A DNA stretch of 22,500 bases, from assembly GCA_000320545.1 (NCBI GenBank), contig ADNK01001733.1:1-22500 (forward strand). Direction: 5' to 3'. Positions 1-8,924 of the stretch are shown here, one piece after another. A model generated the notes under the pieces. The model saw nothing but the letters and a program-made list of their open reading frames with translations, did not search any database and had not been told where the DNA came from. The first letter of the stretch is position 1. Every line of letters begins with the position of its first letter. This DNA comes from Bigelowiella natans CCMP2755. Lineage: Eukaryota > Cercozoa > Chlorarachniophyceae. Position numbers and translations under genes: made by a program.

Positions 1-59
1 CTCCCCTTAATCCCCCCACCCCTCCCCCCCCCTCTCCCCCCTTCCCTATCCCTTTCTAG
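1..59 (+). other. 3' end of a USP intron with C-rich polypyrimidine tract
   Basis: The window opens in an almost pure C/T stretch ending in tttctag, the acceptor for the exon starting at 60. That exon starts with one base completing a codon, so at least one further exon lies upstream. Confidence 0.75.
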
Positions 60-330
60 GGCAGAGCCTTATGCAGCGACACTAGAGAGCACGGGGGGTC
101 TTATGCCTGAATTCGTGAATCCGAAATTCAAGGATGACACCAAAACGTAATACATCACGCTCGTGATGATGGTGCTGTAGCCTCTCCTTTCTCTCTTTGC
201 ACGCTGGAGCATAGGAGGAGTGTGTGGGTGGGAGGGCAGTTGTGATGCGAGCCGTTTTCGCGTGTTGCTTTTCCTTCTCGATGAATGTAATGTGTGCAGA
301 TATGCATATATTGGTTGTTTTTATAAAAAT

Positions 331-397
<67 letters not shown>

Positions 398-1092
398 TAT
401 ATATATATATTAATATACATATATAAATACAATGTATCCTTGCCTTCACTCCGATGTTATTCTATCTCCCAAACCCCCCCCCCCCGCGCGCTTGATTCGT
501 TTCGCGTGTTCTTGCAAGTATGTTCTCGTTCATTTTCTCCCATACAGCACAAACGTATCCCTCACTGCTACTACCTCTCCTCCCTCCCCCCTGCTGCGGT
601 TATCAGTGCCTTCAAAAAGCCAACACGGCTCGAATGCATGATGCAGGTGGTAGCAGCAGGCAGAAAGACGATTGATCTAGCGCAACATCGTAGATACCTG
701 TCGCTCTCCCCTGCCCACCAGCATCTAATTGCATATTATATATGTGCATTAATATATATATATATATATATATATATTACAATAGGATTATCCCAGGCTG
801 CTCTCTCGTGACTCCAGAGTTGGGTTTACGCAGTTGGAACGATGGTGCTGCTTTGCAGCCTGCAAGAACAACGTGAGCATTTATATGTGTATATACGTTA
901 TATACCTTTACATACATTTCCGTGCCATTTTGGTCTGCTATCTGTGAAGTTGAGGATCTATCAATATATGCATATACGTGTTATGTGTGAATATGCATAA
1001 ATACATATTGTATGATAAAGGTATTGACTCCCTCAGAGGTGTCTGTCGCTACGAGCTCCTGATGATGCATCATCCTTCTATTCTCTCTGTCT

Positions 1093-1136
<44 letters not shown>

Positions 1137-1751
1137 GTGTGTGTGTGTGTGTGTGTGTGTGCTCTTTGAGTCATGACGACGTTCGTGCACCTATACAGTG
1201 TTTCACTGCTGCTGCTGCTGCTGCTGCTTTGTTTTGCCTCCTCCTCCTCCTCATCCTCATCCTCCTCCGCCTCTCCTTTCTCAGGCTGCCGATGCAGCAA
1301 GTCAATTCGAAAAAACAGGATTTGCAGAGAGCGCCTCGGTGATGACCACAATGCTCATGTGCACTGGCATTTCCACCACCGACATAGACCCCTCCCCCCT
1401 TTCCTTGATTTGCCCCTCTTCCCCCACCCCCTCTTTCGTTTCCTTTGCATCATGCGCCGCACGGGTGCAAAGCAATTCATTTTGGAGAGGATGAATCGTA
1501 ACGTCGCGGCTCCTGACCTCACCACCCGTCTCGTTGTATGTTCTCTTGACCACCAAAACGTCGTTGTTGTAGACCGCTGAGGCTGCGACCTATAAGATGT
1601 TCGCGGACAAGCTAAGGCAGATTGGAGCTCATATTGCCCCCTCGGAATTGAAGGTGACGGCGTATGTAATGGCTTGCTTCTAGCGAAGGAGGGGGGGGGG
1701 GGTGGGGGGTTGACAGCGGATGGACACAATACCTGTAACATAATAAATACG

Positions 1752-1782
<31 letters not shown>

Positions 1783-2016
1783 GGCTAGGAATAGATTTAA
1801 TTTTTCCACGAAGTATATGCGAAACCTGACAATGTCTATGAGGCTTGTACCGAACTCGCTGTGCTGTCATCGATTGATCATCTTCTGTTCTTAACTACAA
1901 CTACTACTACTACTAGGAATTTGGAGGAGTTCCTACCCAGGTTGGGCCTAAGGTATACTTCTCGCTCGCTGGGGGATGAGATTATTCAATCTCACTGTTA
2001 TATAGACAATATGTAT

Positions 2017-2056
<40 letters not shown>

Positions 2057-3429
2057 ATTATCGAGAGCGTCTCAAATGATTTATGTACATTTGAAGATGT
2101 GGTATTCACAGTTAAGCTTATAGTTTGGACTGTACATCTCAGCGATCACAAACACTGTCCTCTCTCTCTGTTTCTTCTCTCTCTTCTCTCTCTTTCACCC
2201 ACACACACACACACACACACAATACCCACACAAACACTTTTTCCACTCGTATGCTCCTAGATTGTATTAAGTCCTTCATTCGCCATGACGATGGAAGAGC
2301 TCAAAAGAAAGTTTCTATCCCCAGGTAGCAGCAAGTAGCAGCTAGTCTGACCTTGTAGATGGAAAAATAGCTTGCTTCATAGAACCACAAGCGAAAGCAT
2401 CTTTCTGACGTGGAAGAAAGGAAAAATTGTCCTTTCCCAGACTCATGCATACATGCATCATGTGACGCAAGCAGCCTGCTTGATGATGCGTTGTTATCGT
2501 TGTATCGTCGTTGTTATTGATGATGCTTTTCTTGTTGTTGTGATGATGCAAAATGAAAGGGAAGGTGACGATTTCCGCAAAGTCAACTCTTCATCTTGAT
2601 GGAAGAGATATAGAGGTGATATTCGAAGACCACAGCAAATGCATAGATCTTTCGTCGGTGCCGCCCCCCCACTCCCCCCCCCCCCTCCCCCTCCCCCTCC
2701 CCCGCTCCCTTTATAAAAACGAGCGCAACATTACATCATGGTGGATCGGTGCCGTTATAGTTCTGACAATTCTTCACACCGAACCTATCAGGTGAAAAGC
2801 TTGGATTTGGATGGAACCCTGATAGTTAAAGCAGCTCCTGGCGCGCACGTTGTAAGTGCTTGTTAGTCGAGGAATACCCTTAGTTATGTCTACTTCGGCG
2901 GCACATGCATTGATGTTCCAACAGCGTCAGCTACACGCTCCCGCGGCCTAACGTTTTGCTGCTAACTAACAACCAGGTAATTGATGACTTGAAAGTCGAG
3001 AACGAAGGGTGGGTACTCGATCCAATCTCAGGGGAGAACGGCGACTCAATCTCCGAAGCATTGCGGTAACATGAGTAGGAGAGAGCAGAAGTAGCAGCAG
3101 TAGTCGTAGTGAGTGTTGTAATAGGATGCTTTGAGCGCAGCAAGTGTCATGTTACAGCCTATTTTCCTGGGATTTCTCGCGTATTACATAGAGCAAGCAT
3201 CCATAGGGTATATATCGGAACTTTGGGTGGTAGTTGTTGCCACTAATCGTGTCCGCAATTAACCATCAGTTCTCCTAGTAGTTTATAGCGGTCATTAACA
3301 TTGCGTATCAACTCTTACATGTGAGCTCTCGGCATAATGTGTAGGATACGTGGTTACACGCTGAGGAAAAACGGCGACCAAACCACGCACATATTTACAG
3401 AGCCTGGACATTATCGGCTTCGTTCTTAG
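60..3429 (+). CDS. USP: UDP-sugar pyrophosphorylase, C-terminal 245 codons in 11 exons (5' part outside window)
   Basis: Makes UDP-sugars from UTP and various sugar-1-phosphates (cytosolic nucleotide-sugar supply). Exons: 60-146, 607-646, 786-872, 1285-1338, 1573-1653, 1917-1952, 2261-2324, 2560-2615, 2792-2851, 2977-3065, 3345-3429 (stop TAG 3427-3429). All phases join without a stop. Spliced motifs match the plant/protist USP family in order: EFVNPKFKD, then PTRLECMMQDYP across the 646/786 junction, VGFT...KNN, a Thr/Ala-Glu-Ala-Ala segment, PSFAMTMEELKRKF, LDLDGTLIV, VENEGW and IRGYTL near the end. The last exon begins with the G that completes an Arg codon before IRGY. The family is about 600 aa, so roughly the last 40% is present; the N-terminal catalytic part is to the left. 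Related families (UGP, UDP-GlcNAc pyrophosphorylase) fit less well because of the PTRLECMMQDYP block. Assignment is from remembered family motifs; the splicing is inferred. Confidence 0.9.
147..606 (+). other. USP intron holding CT and AT microsatellites
   Basis: Donor gtaata at 147, acceptor ttatcag at 606. It contains a (CT)14 run at 339-366 running straight into an AT-dinucleotide tract at 367-425, and a C-run at 473-485. No coding exon that fits the family alignment is needed here: the flanking exons join directly as ...DTKT-AFKKPTRL. Confidence 0.85.
339..425. repeat. (CT)n-(AT)n compound microsatellite
   Basis: (CT)14 at 339-366, then TA dinucleotides with two short interruptions to about 425. 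Lies inside a USP intron. Confidence 0.97.
752..778. repeat. (AT)n microsatellite in USP intron
   Basis: Uninterrupted AT dinucleotide run between the exons ending at 646 and starting at 786. It ends a few bases before the acceptor acaatag. Confidence 0.97.
1099..1161. repeat. (CT)n-(GT)n compound microsatellite
   Basis: About 17 CT units, a short cc interruption, then about 12 GT units. Confidence 0.97.
1206..1268. repeat. CTG and CTC trinucleotide repeats upstream of an acceptor
   Basis: Seven CTG units (1206-1227), then a CTC/CAT-type pyrimidine-rich repeat (1237-1268). The AG acceptor follows at 1283-1284, so the repeat appears to serve as polypyrimidine tract. Confidence 0.9.
1752..1779. 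repeat. (AT)n microsatellite in USP intron
   Basis: AT run in the intron 1654-1916. The same intron has a G-run at 1690-1707 and a CTA-type triplet repeat (about 1898-1916) that ends in the acceptor ctactag. Confidence 0.97.
2026..2053. repeat. (AT)n microsatellite in USP intron
   Basis: AT run in the intron 1953-2260. Confidence 0.97.
2159..2221. repeat. CT-rich tract followed by (CA)n
   Basis: Imperfect CT repeat at 2159-2196 and (CA)11 at 2200-2221, in the intron 1953-2260 shortly before the acceptor at 2260. Confidence 0.93.
2661..2708. repeat. C-rich homopolymer tract in USP intron
   Basis: C7, C10 and several C5T-type units inside the intron 2616-2791, upstream of the acceptor tatcag. 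Confidence 0.93.
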
Positions 3430-5893
3430 CCTACTACCGCTTCCCCATTCAGTTGAACGTAACACAACACTAGAAGAGTGCCTATAGTGGCTTTGGTTGT
3501 CCATGGTTGAAACGCAGCTTTACGTTCATACTTCCTTAGAAAGTCTCAAGTAGCCGAGTAGTGCGTTGTATGCGTGTGTGCACGTAATGCGGTGCTGCAG
3601 CAAACTAAAATCGCAGTGCTGCTGCAGCAGCATGTACGCGTGTGCTCTAGCGCTAGTGTCGATCACAAAACCACCCACATTAAAACACCTGCTTGCACCT
3701 ACAACACTCGTTCAACACACCTGGCTATAGCTGTACCAATGCCTTCGTTGTGTGAGACGGATGTAATTAATCGATTGAAGTTGTTCAATGGTCATCCTTA
3801 CACAGCTATCTAGCTATGCTAGTATGTAATGCAGCGGCTACAGCCCTAATCTTGAGTCTGCTGGTTTCGATTCCGCTATCATGATGTGTTCTCTATGCAA
3901 TCAAGTGCATGTTGTTTGAATTGGTTTGGAATGCTAGAATATCGCGCATTTTGCGGAGCAGCTCGTGTTTCATATTGTCACACCGCCTTCGTTTTGTGTG
4001 CTAGCAGTGTGCTGTGTGCTCAATTCCTTTGCAAAATAAGCAAATCTAGCTAGCTAGAAATGTATGTGCATCTTGTTGCACGTGCATCTATGCATGCAGC
4101 AAAGACACGAACTCCACCTAGCCACCTAGCCATGCTCGCTAGCTAGCATGCTAGCATGCACCTAATTTTCGCAACCGTGCTAACATGTCTTCGCCATTTT
4201 CTGTGAAGAGCAGCAGTGCGCGCAATCAGTGCGCGCATAATAATGTGGCGCTTGCATTGCTTTTGGTTCAACACTTGCAGTGTCCTGTGTGCGACATAGC
4301 GCCATAATGCTAACATGTGAGAGCTGATCGTGAAGGACAACCAAAAAATTCCATGGCGTTATTTGTTGGGCGAGCAAAGCTGGAAAGCTTTTGTCGCAAT
4401 GAATTAAAATGAAAAAAATGAAGAGAGACACAAAATAATAGAATCAAAGTGTGCATTCGTGCATGCGCGCCACACGCTATGATAGACATGCAATATGATG
4501 TACATGTTATGTTGTTGTGTCTATTATTGCTAGCACGGATGAACGGAAGCGTGCTGCACTAGTGCAGGATATATGCATATATTGTGCCCATCTAGGCATA
4601 GCTAATGCATGCTAGCTAGCATATTCGTCCGGAGAATTTGTTAGACATGCAAAAATCGATTCGCACGCACATGCGCATATGCTTTGTGTCTACTGTGTGA
4701 CAATCGATACATACTCACACATGCGTTTATTACATTGCGAGGCCACCGTCAAAAAAACTCGATGCGATCTCGCCTTAATAAACTCGGTGATAGATTCCGT
4801 GCAAAACAAATTAAAGTCTTGAGAACATCACCGTAGATGTCAATATACACACGGAAAGACATGAAATAGATTTGTGCGACTGGTGATGCCACAGCCATGT
4901 GATTATCCACCGCTCGGATTTGTTTCTACGTGTTTCTAGCAATCCAAGACTGGGATAATGTTTGTTTTGTGATTATGCCGACGAAGAAGACGAACTATCT
5001 GTATTGCCTTTGTTTTTGCTCATATGCTGTGTGAACCACACCATCGCTCCAGCAGTTGCTGCCCCCTGTTAAAGATACATGCCATGCATGGATGTTGTTG
5101 TGATAGATATGCTGATGGTAGCTGTTCGTTTTAATGTGGTTTCCTTATGCATTTTTTTCACAAAATTCTGAAGTTTCTGCTTTATAGTGATATCAATGTA
5201 CTTTCCTCTAAAGTCAAATCGAATGTTGGAAGGAAAGGAAATGCTTAATTCGATCAAACCGCAAGGTGTGCGACGTGGTTGATGTTGGAGTGATATCCAG
5301 CAGCCATTCCGTGCATATGGCGCTGTCCCATTGTCATGCTGATTTCCTAAGAATTTGGTGCCATATAGATATTGAAGGTTGCCGCCAAAGAAGTCGTTTG
5401 CGAACGAGATTTCAACCATTAAAGCTATACTTACTTAACAAGTCTGGACAATTTATACCAGAATAAATTTAGTTATTACCCTTGTGATTTGGCCCCACAC
5501 GAATGGCCCGATTGCCAGAGCCTCGAGCGGCATTCGCCTTATATAATGGTACGCGAAACGAAAATCATCTTCGAATTGGGAAGTATGCGATCTTATTTGT
5601 TTTTTTGTTTATGTAATAAAGGTGAATTGGGCTTTAGGAGTGCTTGACAAAGAAGATATCAATCGCAAATCCAATTTTGCCCTCAAAGTGTTTTTTCATT
5701 CGCGTCGCGCCATAGAGCCGGACTCAACGCTACCAATTCAGTCGAAGCTTTGAGAGAAGTCCCAGAACAAGCAAGCCAAACACCGCTCCTGAGGCCCCGA
5801 GCGTCACATAGTTACTACCCAACCAAATCTACAAAATGGACGATTAGGGAAAAGGACACGATAGAGGAAGTTCTTTAGACAACAACGCATAGA
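3430..5893. other. Intergenic stretch, no supported gene
   Basis: No exon chain or RNA gene recognised. The longest open frame (5069-5419, minus strand, 116 codons) has no recognisable motif and is about what chance gives. A short plus-strand open segment follows an acceptor-like site near 5622 and ends at a stop near 5748; I could not extend it. The stretch contains the palindrome-rich block described separately and, unlike the introns on either side, no dinucleotide microsatellite. Confidence 0.6.
3630..4625. repeat. Block enriched in CTAG/GCATGC palindromes
   Basis: Perfect self-complementary words: 12 bp at 4046-4057 (CTAG x3), 14 bp at 4146-4159 (GCATGCTAGCATGC), 14 bp at 4569-4582 (ATATATGCATATAT) and 14 bp at 4609-4622 (ATGCTAGCTAGCAT). 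Many shorter GCTAGC, GCATGC and TGCATGCA copies lie between. It could be a cluster of regulatory sites or decayed inverted-repeat DNA; function unknown. Confidence 0.6.
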
Positions 5894-7254
5894 ATGGCTT
5901 ATTTGCTAGCCGTTAGAGAGTGTGGTACCTTCGAGATTACTGAAGATACGAATCCGCATAACAGGTATGCCCATGTAAGTCCTAGAGCCTAAAATGTGTG
6001 TTAAATAAACTCGGATTGATTTATGAGTAAGAAAGATTTCTTCGATATCACCCCTTCTTCTTCTTCCACCATTTTGCCAAAGACGTACAGCATGAATAGG
6101 TTATTCGAAAGATGATCCCAGCCACTAATTGTAGTCAAAAACACACAAATTATTCGGGCATGGCACGCTTGTCATTCAAAGCACCCATCAGTAAATATTC
6201 AGGATCATTAAAAAGATAATACCAATGATAACTTTTTTATATATTTCCTTTGGCAAACAAAACGTATTTGTATCCCCGCTGCCGGCGAAACTGAACCCAT
6301 TGACGCTGTTTTGAGCCAGAAGCTAATACTCTCATCTTCGGGTTACTTACTTATGACAGAACATTGAGGTTCCATATTGCCACCTGCGTATGGCAGTATA
6401 AACAGCGGAGTGTGTAATCATAAAAATGATCATAACTTCCAAAGACCAAACTTCGTTCTTTATATGAAGAACGAGCTTCAGGCTCTTTTTAAGATAGGAA
6501 AAAGGTAGCTATTTGTTTGGAGATATGAGAACAAAGAGGAATCAAGAAACAAAGATATGCAGGAGAACAGTCGAGTAGTAACTAAAATTTAGGATGACTG
6601 TTCTCCAAGAATCACAAGCAAAGAATTATTTATCGTCGGGTTGCTCCCCAAACAAAGCAGCATTTCCAGAATTCTTTCACTCTTCATCATCTACGAATGT
6701 AATACCACTGCGGATATCGATGGTTGAGATAGAGCTGTCGGACAAAGGGGAACTAAATATGCGTCGAGTAAGTAATATATACATAATAATTGCACAGTAA
6801 TAGCAAAGATGTCAGTTTACAATATGAATAGCTTGGAGGGGCTTATATGAATAAATAATAGTCAGAAAAATAACATGCACGTATATATTTGGTCGCTAGG
6901 GCGAACAAGTGGTAAACAGTACAGCATCATATCCAGGTCAAACTGCAGGATTACATGGACTATGTGGTCAAGAATGTATAGCAGCACATTCAAACCAACA
7001 AGCACGTAAATTGCCGTGAATCGTTCTACAGTCCTATGAAGATATCGTAAATGAAGATATCGTAAATAAAGATTCTTTCGAAGATATCGTAAATATAGAT
7101 TCTTTTGCCCTTAAAGATCGTTATTTTGTGCTATACAGAAAGCTATATCATAGCCAACCACCTGCCACTGTTCTCCATGGACACCGCAGATGAAGGGCAG
7201 CATGTTTTTCTCCATTTTTTCAGTGATTTTAAATTGAGGTTGGAAAGACTTTGA
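5894..7254 (+). CDS. Possible four-exon gene of unknown function (weak model)
   Basis: Four open segments join in matching phase with plausible splice sites. Exon A 5894-5964 starts at an ATG with A at -3 and G at +4 and ends ag|gtatgc. Exon B 6593-6767 has acceptor tttag and the strong donor gtaagt. Exon C is 6900-7005 (acceptor gctag, donor gtaaat). Exon D is 7154-7254 (acceptor catag, stop TGA 7252-7254). Together they give about 154 codons. I recognise no domain; exon B has a short Ser run and exon D is hydrophobic and acidic. The first intron (628 nt) is longer than those of the neighbouring genes, so an exon may be missing, or the model may be chance. Antisense frames over exon D are also open. 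Confidence 0.25.
6453..6474. repeat. Short perfect inverted repeat (8-bp stem, 6-nt loop)
   Basis: TCGTTCTT at 6453-6460 pairs with AAGAACGA at 6467-6474 around tatatg. It lies within the putative first intron of the weak gene model or in intergenic DNA. Confidence 0.6.
7038..7106. repeat. Tandem repeat, three copies of a GATATC-containing unit
   Basis: GAAGATATCGTAAAT occurs at 7038-7052, 7053-7067 and 7080-7094. The second and third copies are each followed by a similar spacer (AAAGATTCTTTC and ATAGATTCTTTT), giving a 27-nt unit; the first lacks the spacer. Each copy carries the palindrome GATATC. Confidence 0.92.
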
Positions 7255-8333
7255 AAGAGCCCCCCACTCTTTCTTCTGCTCTGGCGGAAAAATTCATCAC
7301 GATCAACTCTTTCGGATCCCATGCTGGTGACGCTCACGCTCCTACTTCTTTCCAGACTGCCTGCTGATGCATACACCATAGTAATAATCTACCTTCATTC
7401 CCTACGGTGAAGTCATATTGCGATTAAAACCCTCTCTCGTTCCAATTATTCCGAATATACGAATGAGGCCACTGTGCACACATACCCCTCCTCTCCAATG
7501 GTTGAACCATCGATGCAAACTGAGAAGCATAGCCTATCTGTCCCGACGACCCTATCAACAGTGGCTGGCTAGATACTGCTGGCGGTGTTGAATGCAACAG
7601 AGGAGCGGGAGCTATAGCGTGCCCTGGTGGGGAGAACATGGGTAGGGGATGGCTACTCTTCTTGAGGACCGGGTAATAAACGATAGTGCAATCCCGAATA
7701 ATTCTGCTTTGCGACAAATAACATTCTATGTCGCAGCAAATAAACTGATATAACACCCATGTTCAGATATATTCTTTGCGACAAAAGACTTTCCCATGTC
7801 GCAGCCAATAAATAGACACTGCAACAACGCTCTGTGGTTCCTCGGAGGAACATCCTGCGGATTTGATCTACTTTTTTGGAGGAAAAACATGCGGTTTATT
7901 GATAAGATGCTTTGTCGGATGTTGTCGCAGATAAGAAAATAGGGAACGCTTTTCGACAGTTAAGAGACAGAAAGACCCTCTTCCGTAAAAACAGGGGAGG
8001 GGCACGTTGATTCGGAAAGTGAAATCGGACTCGCTACGACGAGACGGTGGAAATTAATAATTTAATGCATGTGTTCGAATGTGTTCGTAGGAATTTTCGC
8101 TCACCGGGAATTGTTTGCATAATCAGGAAATCATGGCTGAAAAGTCTACCGCCTCGAGTGCTTTGCCTCGATTCCATGCCCCCGTATCCAGAATTCCAAG
8201 CGTCGACCCAGCTCCAAAGTAACCTATCCTCCCTAACCATGCGTGCGTGAGGATTTTTTTTTTAAATTGGTACAGCCTATCTGCAGTGATCACGTATGTT
8301 AATCACGAAGACTGCTGTCGCCACCGTAACAGA
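7255..8333. other. Intergenic / upstream region of the PPIP5K-like gene
   Basis: No supported gene on the plus strand. The minus strand is open over 7424-7756 with a Pro/Ser-rich composition, and over 7143-7379 in another frame, but the two could not be joined by a sensible intron. It contains the paired inverted-repeat modules at 7701-7815 and a T-run (8253-8261) about 75 nt before the proposed start codon. Confidence 0.5.
7701..7815. repeat. Two similar inverted-repeat modules (GCGAC ... GTCGC)
   Basis: Copy 1 (about 7701-7746) has CTTTGCGACAAA, a spacer, then ATGTCGCAGCAAATAAA. Copy 2 (about 7770-7815) has CTTTGCGACAAA, a spacer, then ATGTCGCAGCCAATAAA. TTTGCGAC can pair with GTCGC(AG)CAAA, so each copy could fold as an imperfect hairpin. 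A third GTTGTCGCAG lies near 7920. The modules sit 500-650 bp upstream of the PPIP5K-like start codon, so they may be regulatory or a small dispersed repeat. Confidence 0.75.
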
Positions 8334-8876
8334 ATGCACACGCCTCAATTCTCGACCAAAAAACGTGTCTCCCAGCGGATGAGAAAGCCCACGACTAAGT
8401 GTGTGTTGGGCGTGTGCGCGGCCAGAAAAAAGACTAGCTCGGATGCCATGGCACAGGTGAGATAAGCGGGGAGTCAGCTGCATGTACTTCAGCGATTATG
8501 ACACGAGTAAACTTAAACAGATTCTTGATCGGCTACGAGCCTACGGGGACTTCCAAATAGAAATTTGGGGGGAAGAGATCGTGCAAGGCAAGTTTATCGT
8601 TGTCCATTCTACCTTGCCGAGCCTCGGGGTAGGATTTTGAATATGCCCTTTTGCAATCGTAGACGAAAGAATCCCCGTCGCGGATTGGCCAATATGTGAT
8701 TGCTTGATCGCATTCACGTCATCTGGTACGACTTGCTCCCATATTTCGGACATTATTTTCGAATTACAGTCCCTAGTCACACACAAGTGTTTCTGGCCAC
8801 GTATAAGGGTTGGGGAAACAGAAAGAGGAGAAGAAAGAGAGCGGAAGGGCGGAACTGGAGACTGGACACGCACGTG

Positions 8877-8924
<48 letters not shown>

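Larger units (their letters stand above)
873..1284 (+). other. USP intron with CT/GT and CTG/CTC repeats
   Basis: Donor gtgagc at 873, acceptor ttctcag at 1284. (CT)n at 1099-1133 passes into (GT)n at 1137-1161. CTG repeats at 1206-1227 and CTC/CAT-type repeats at 1237-1268 follow and form the pyrimidine tract of the acceptor. The flanking coding segments ...KNN and AADAAS join in phase 0. Confidence 0.85.

Noticed and set aside
981-1351. Minus-strand frames rich in Thr-His, Arg-Glu and Ser runs
   Set aside because: They are translations of CT/GT and triplet repeats inside a USP intron.
3061-3071. USP ending at the in-frame TAA just after ...SEALR
   Set aside because: A gtaaca donor at 3066 joins to 3345 and restores the family's IRGY motif and C-terminus.
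5069-5419. 116-codon minus-strand open frame
   Set aside because: No recognised motif, overlaps an open plus-strand frame, and frames of this length are expected a few times by chance in 22 kb. Kept only as a note in the intergenic entry.
5622-5964. Retroelement-like remnant
   Set aside because: Short open segments in two frames looked like a decayed coding region, but no polymerase, integrase or terminal repeat motif could be seen.
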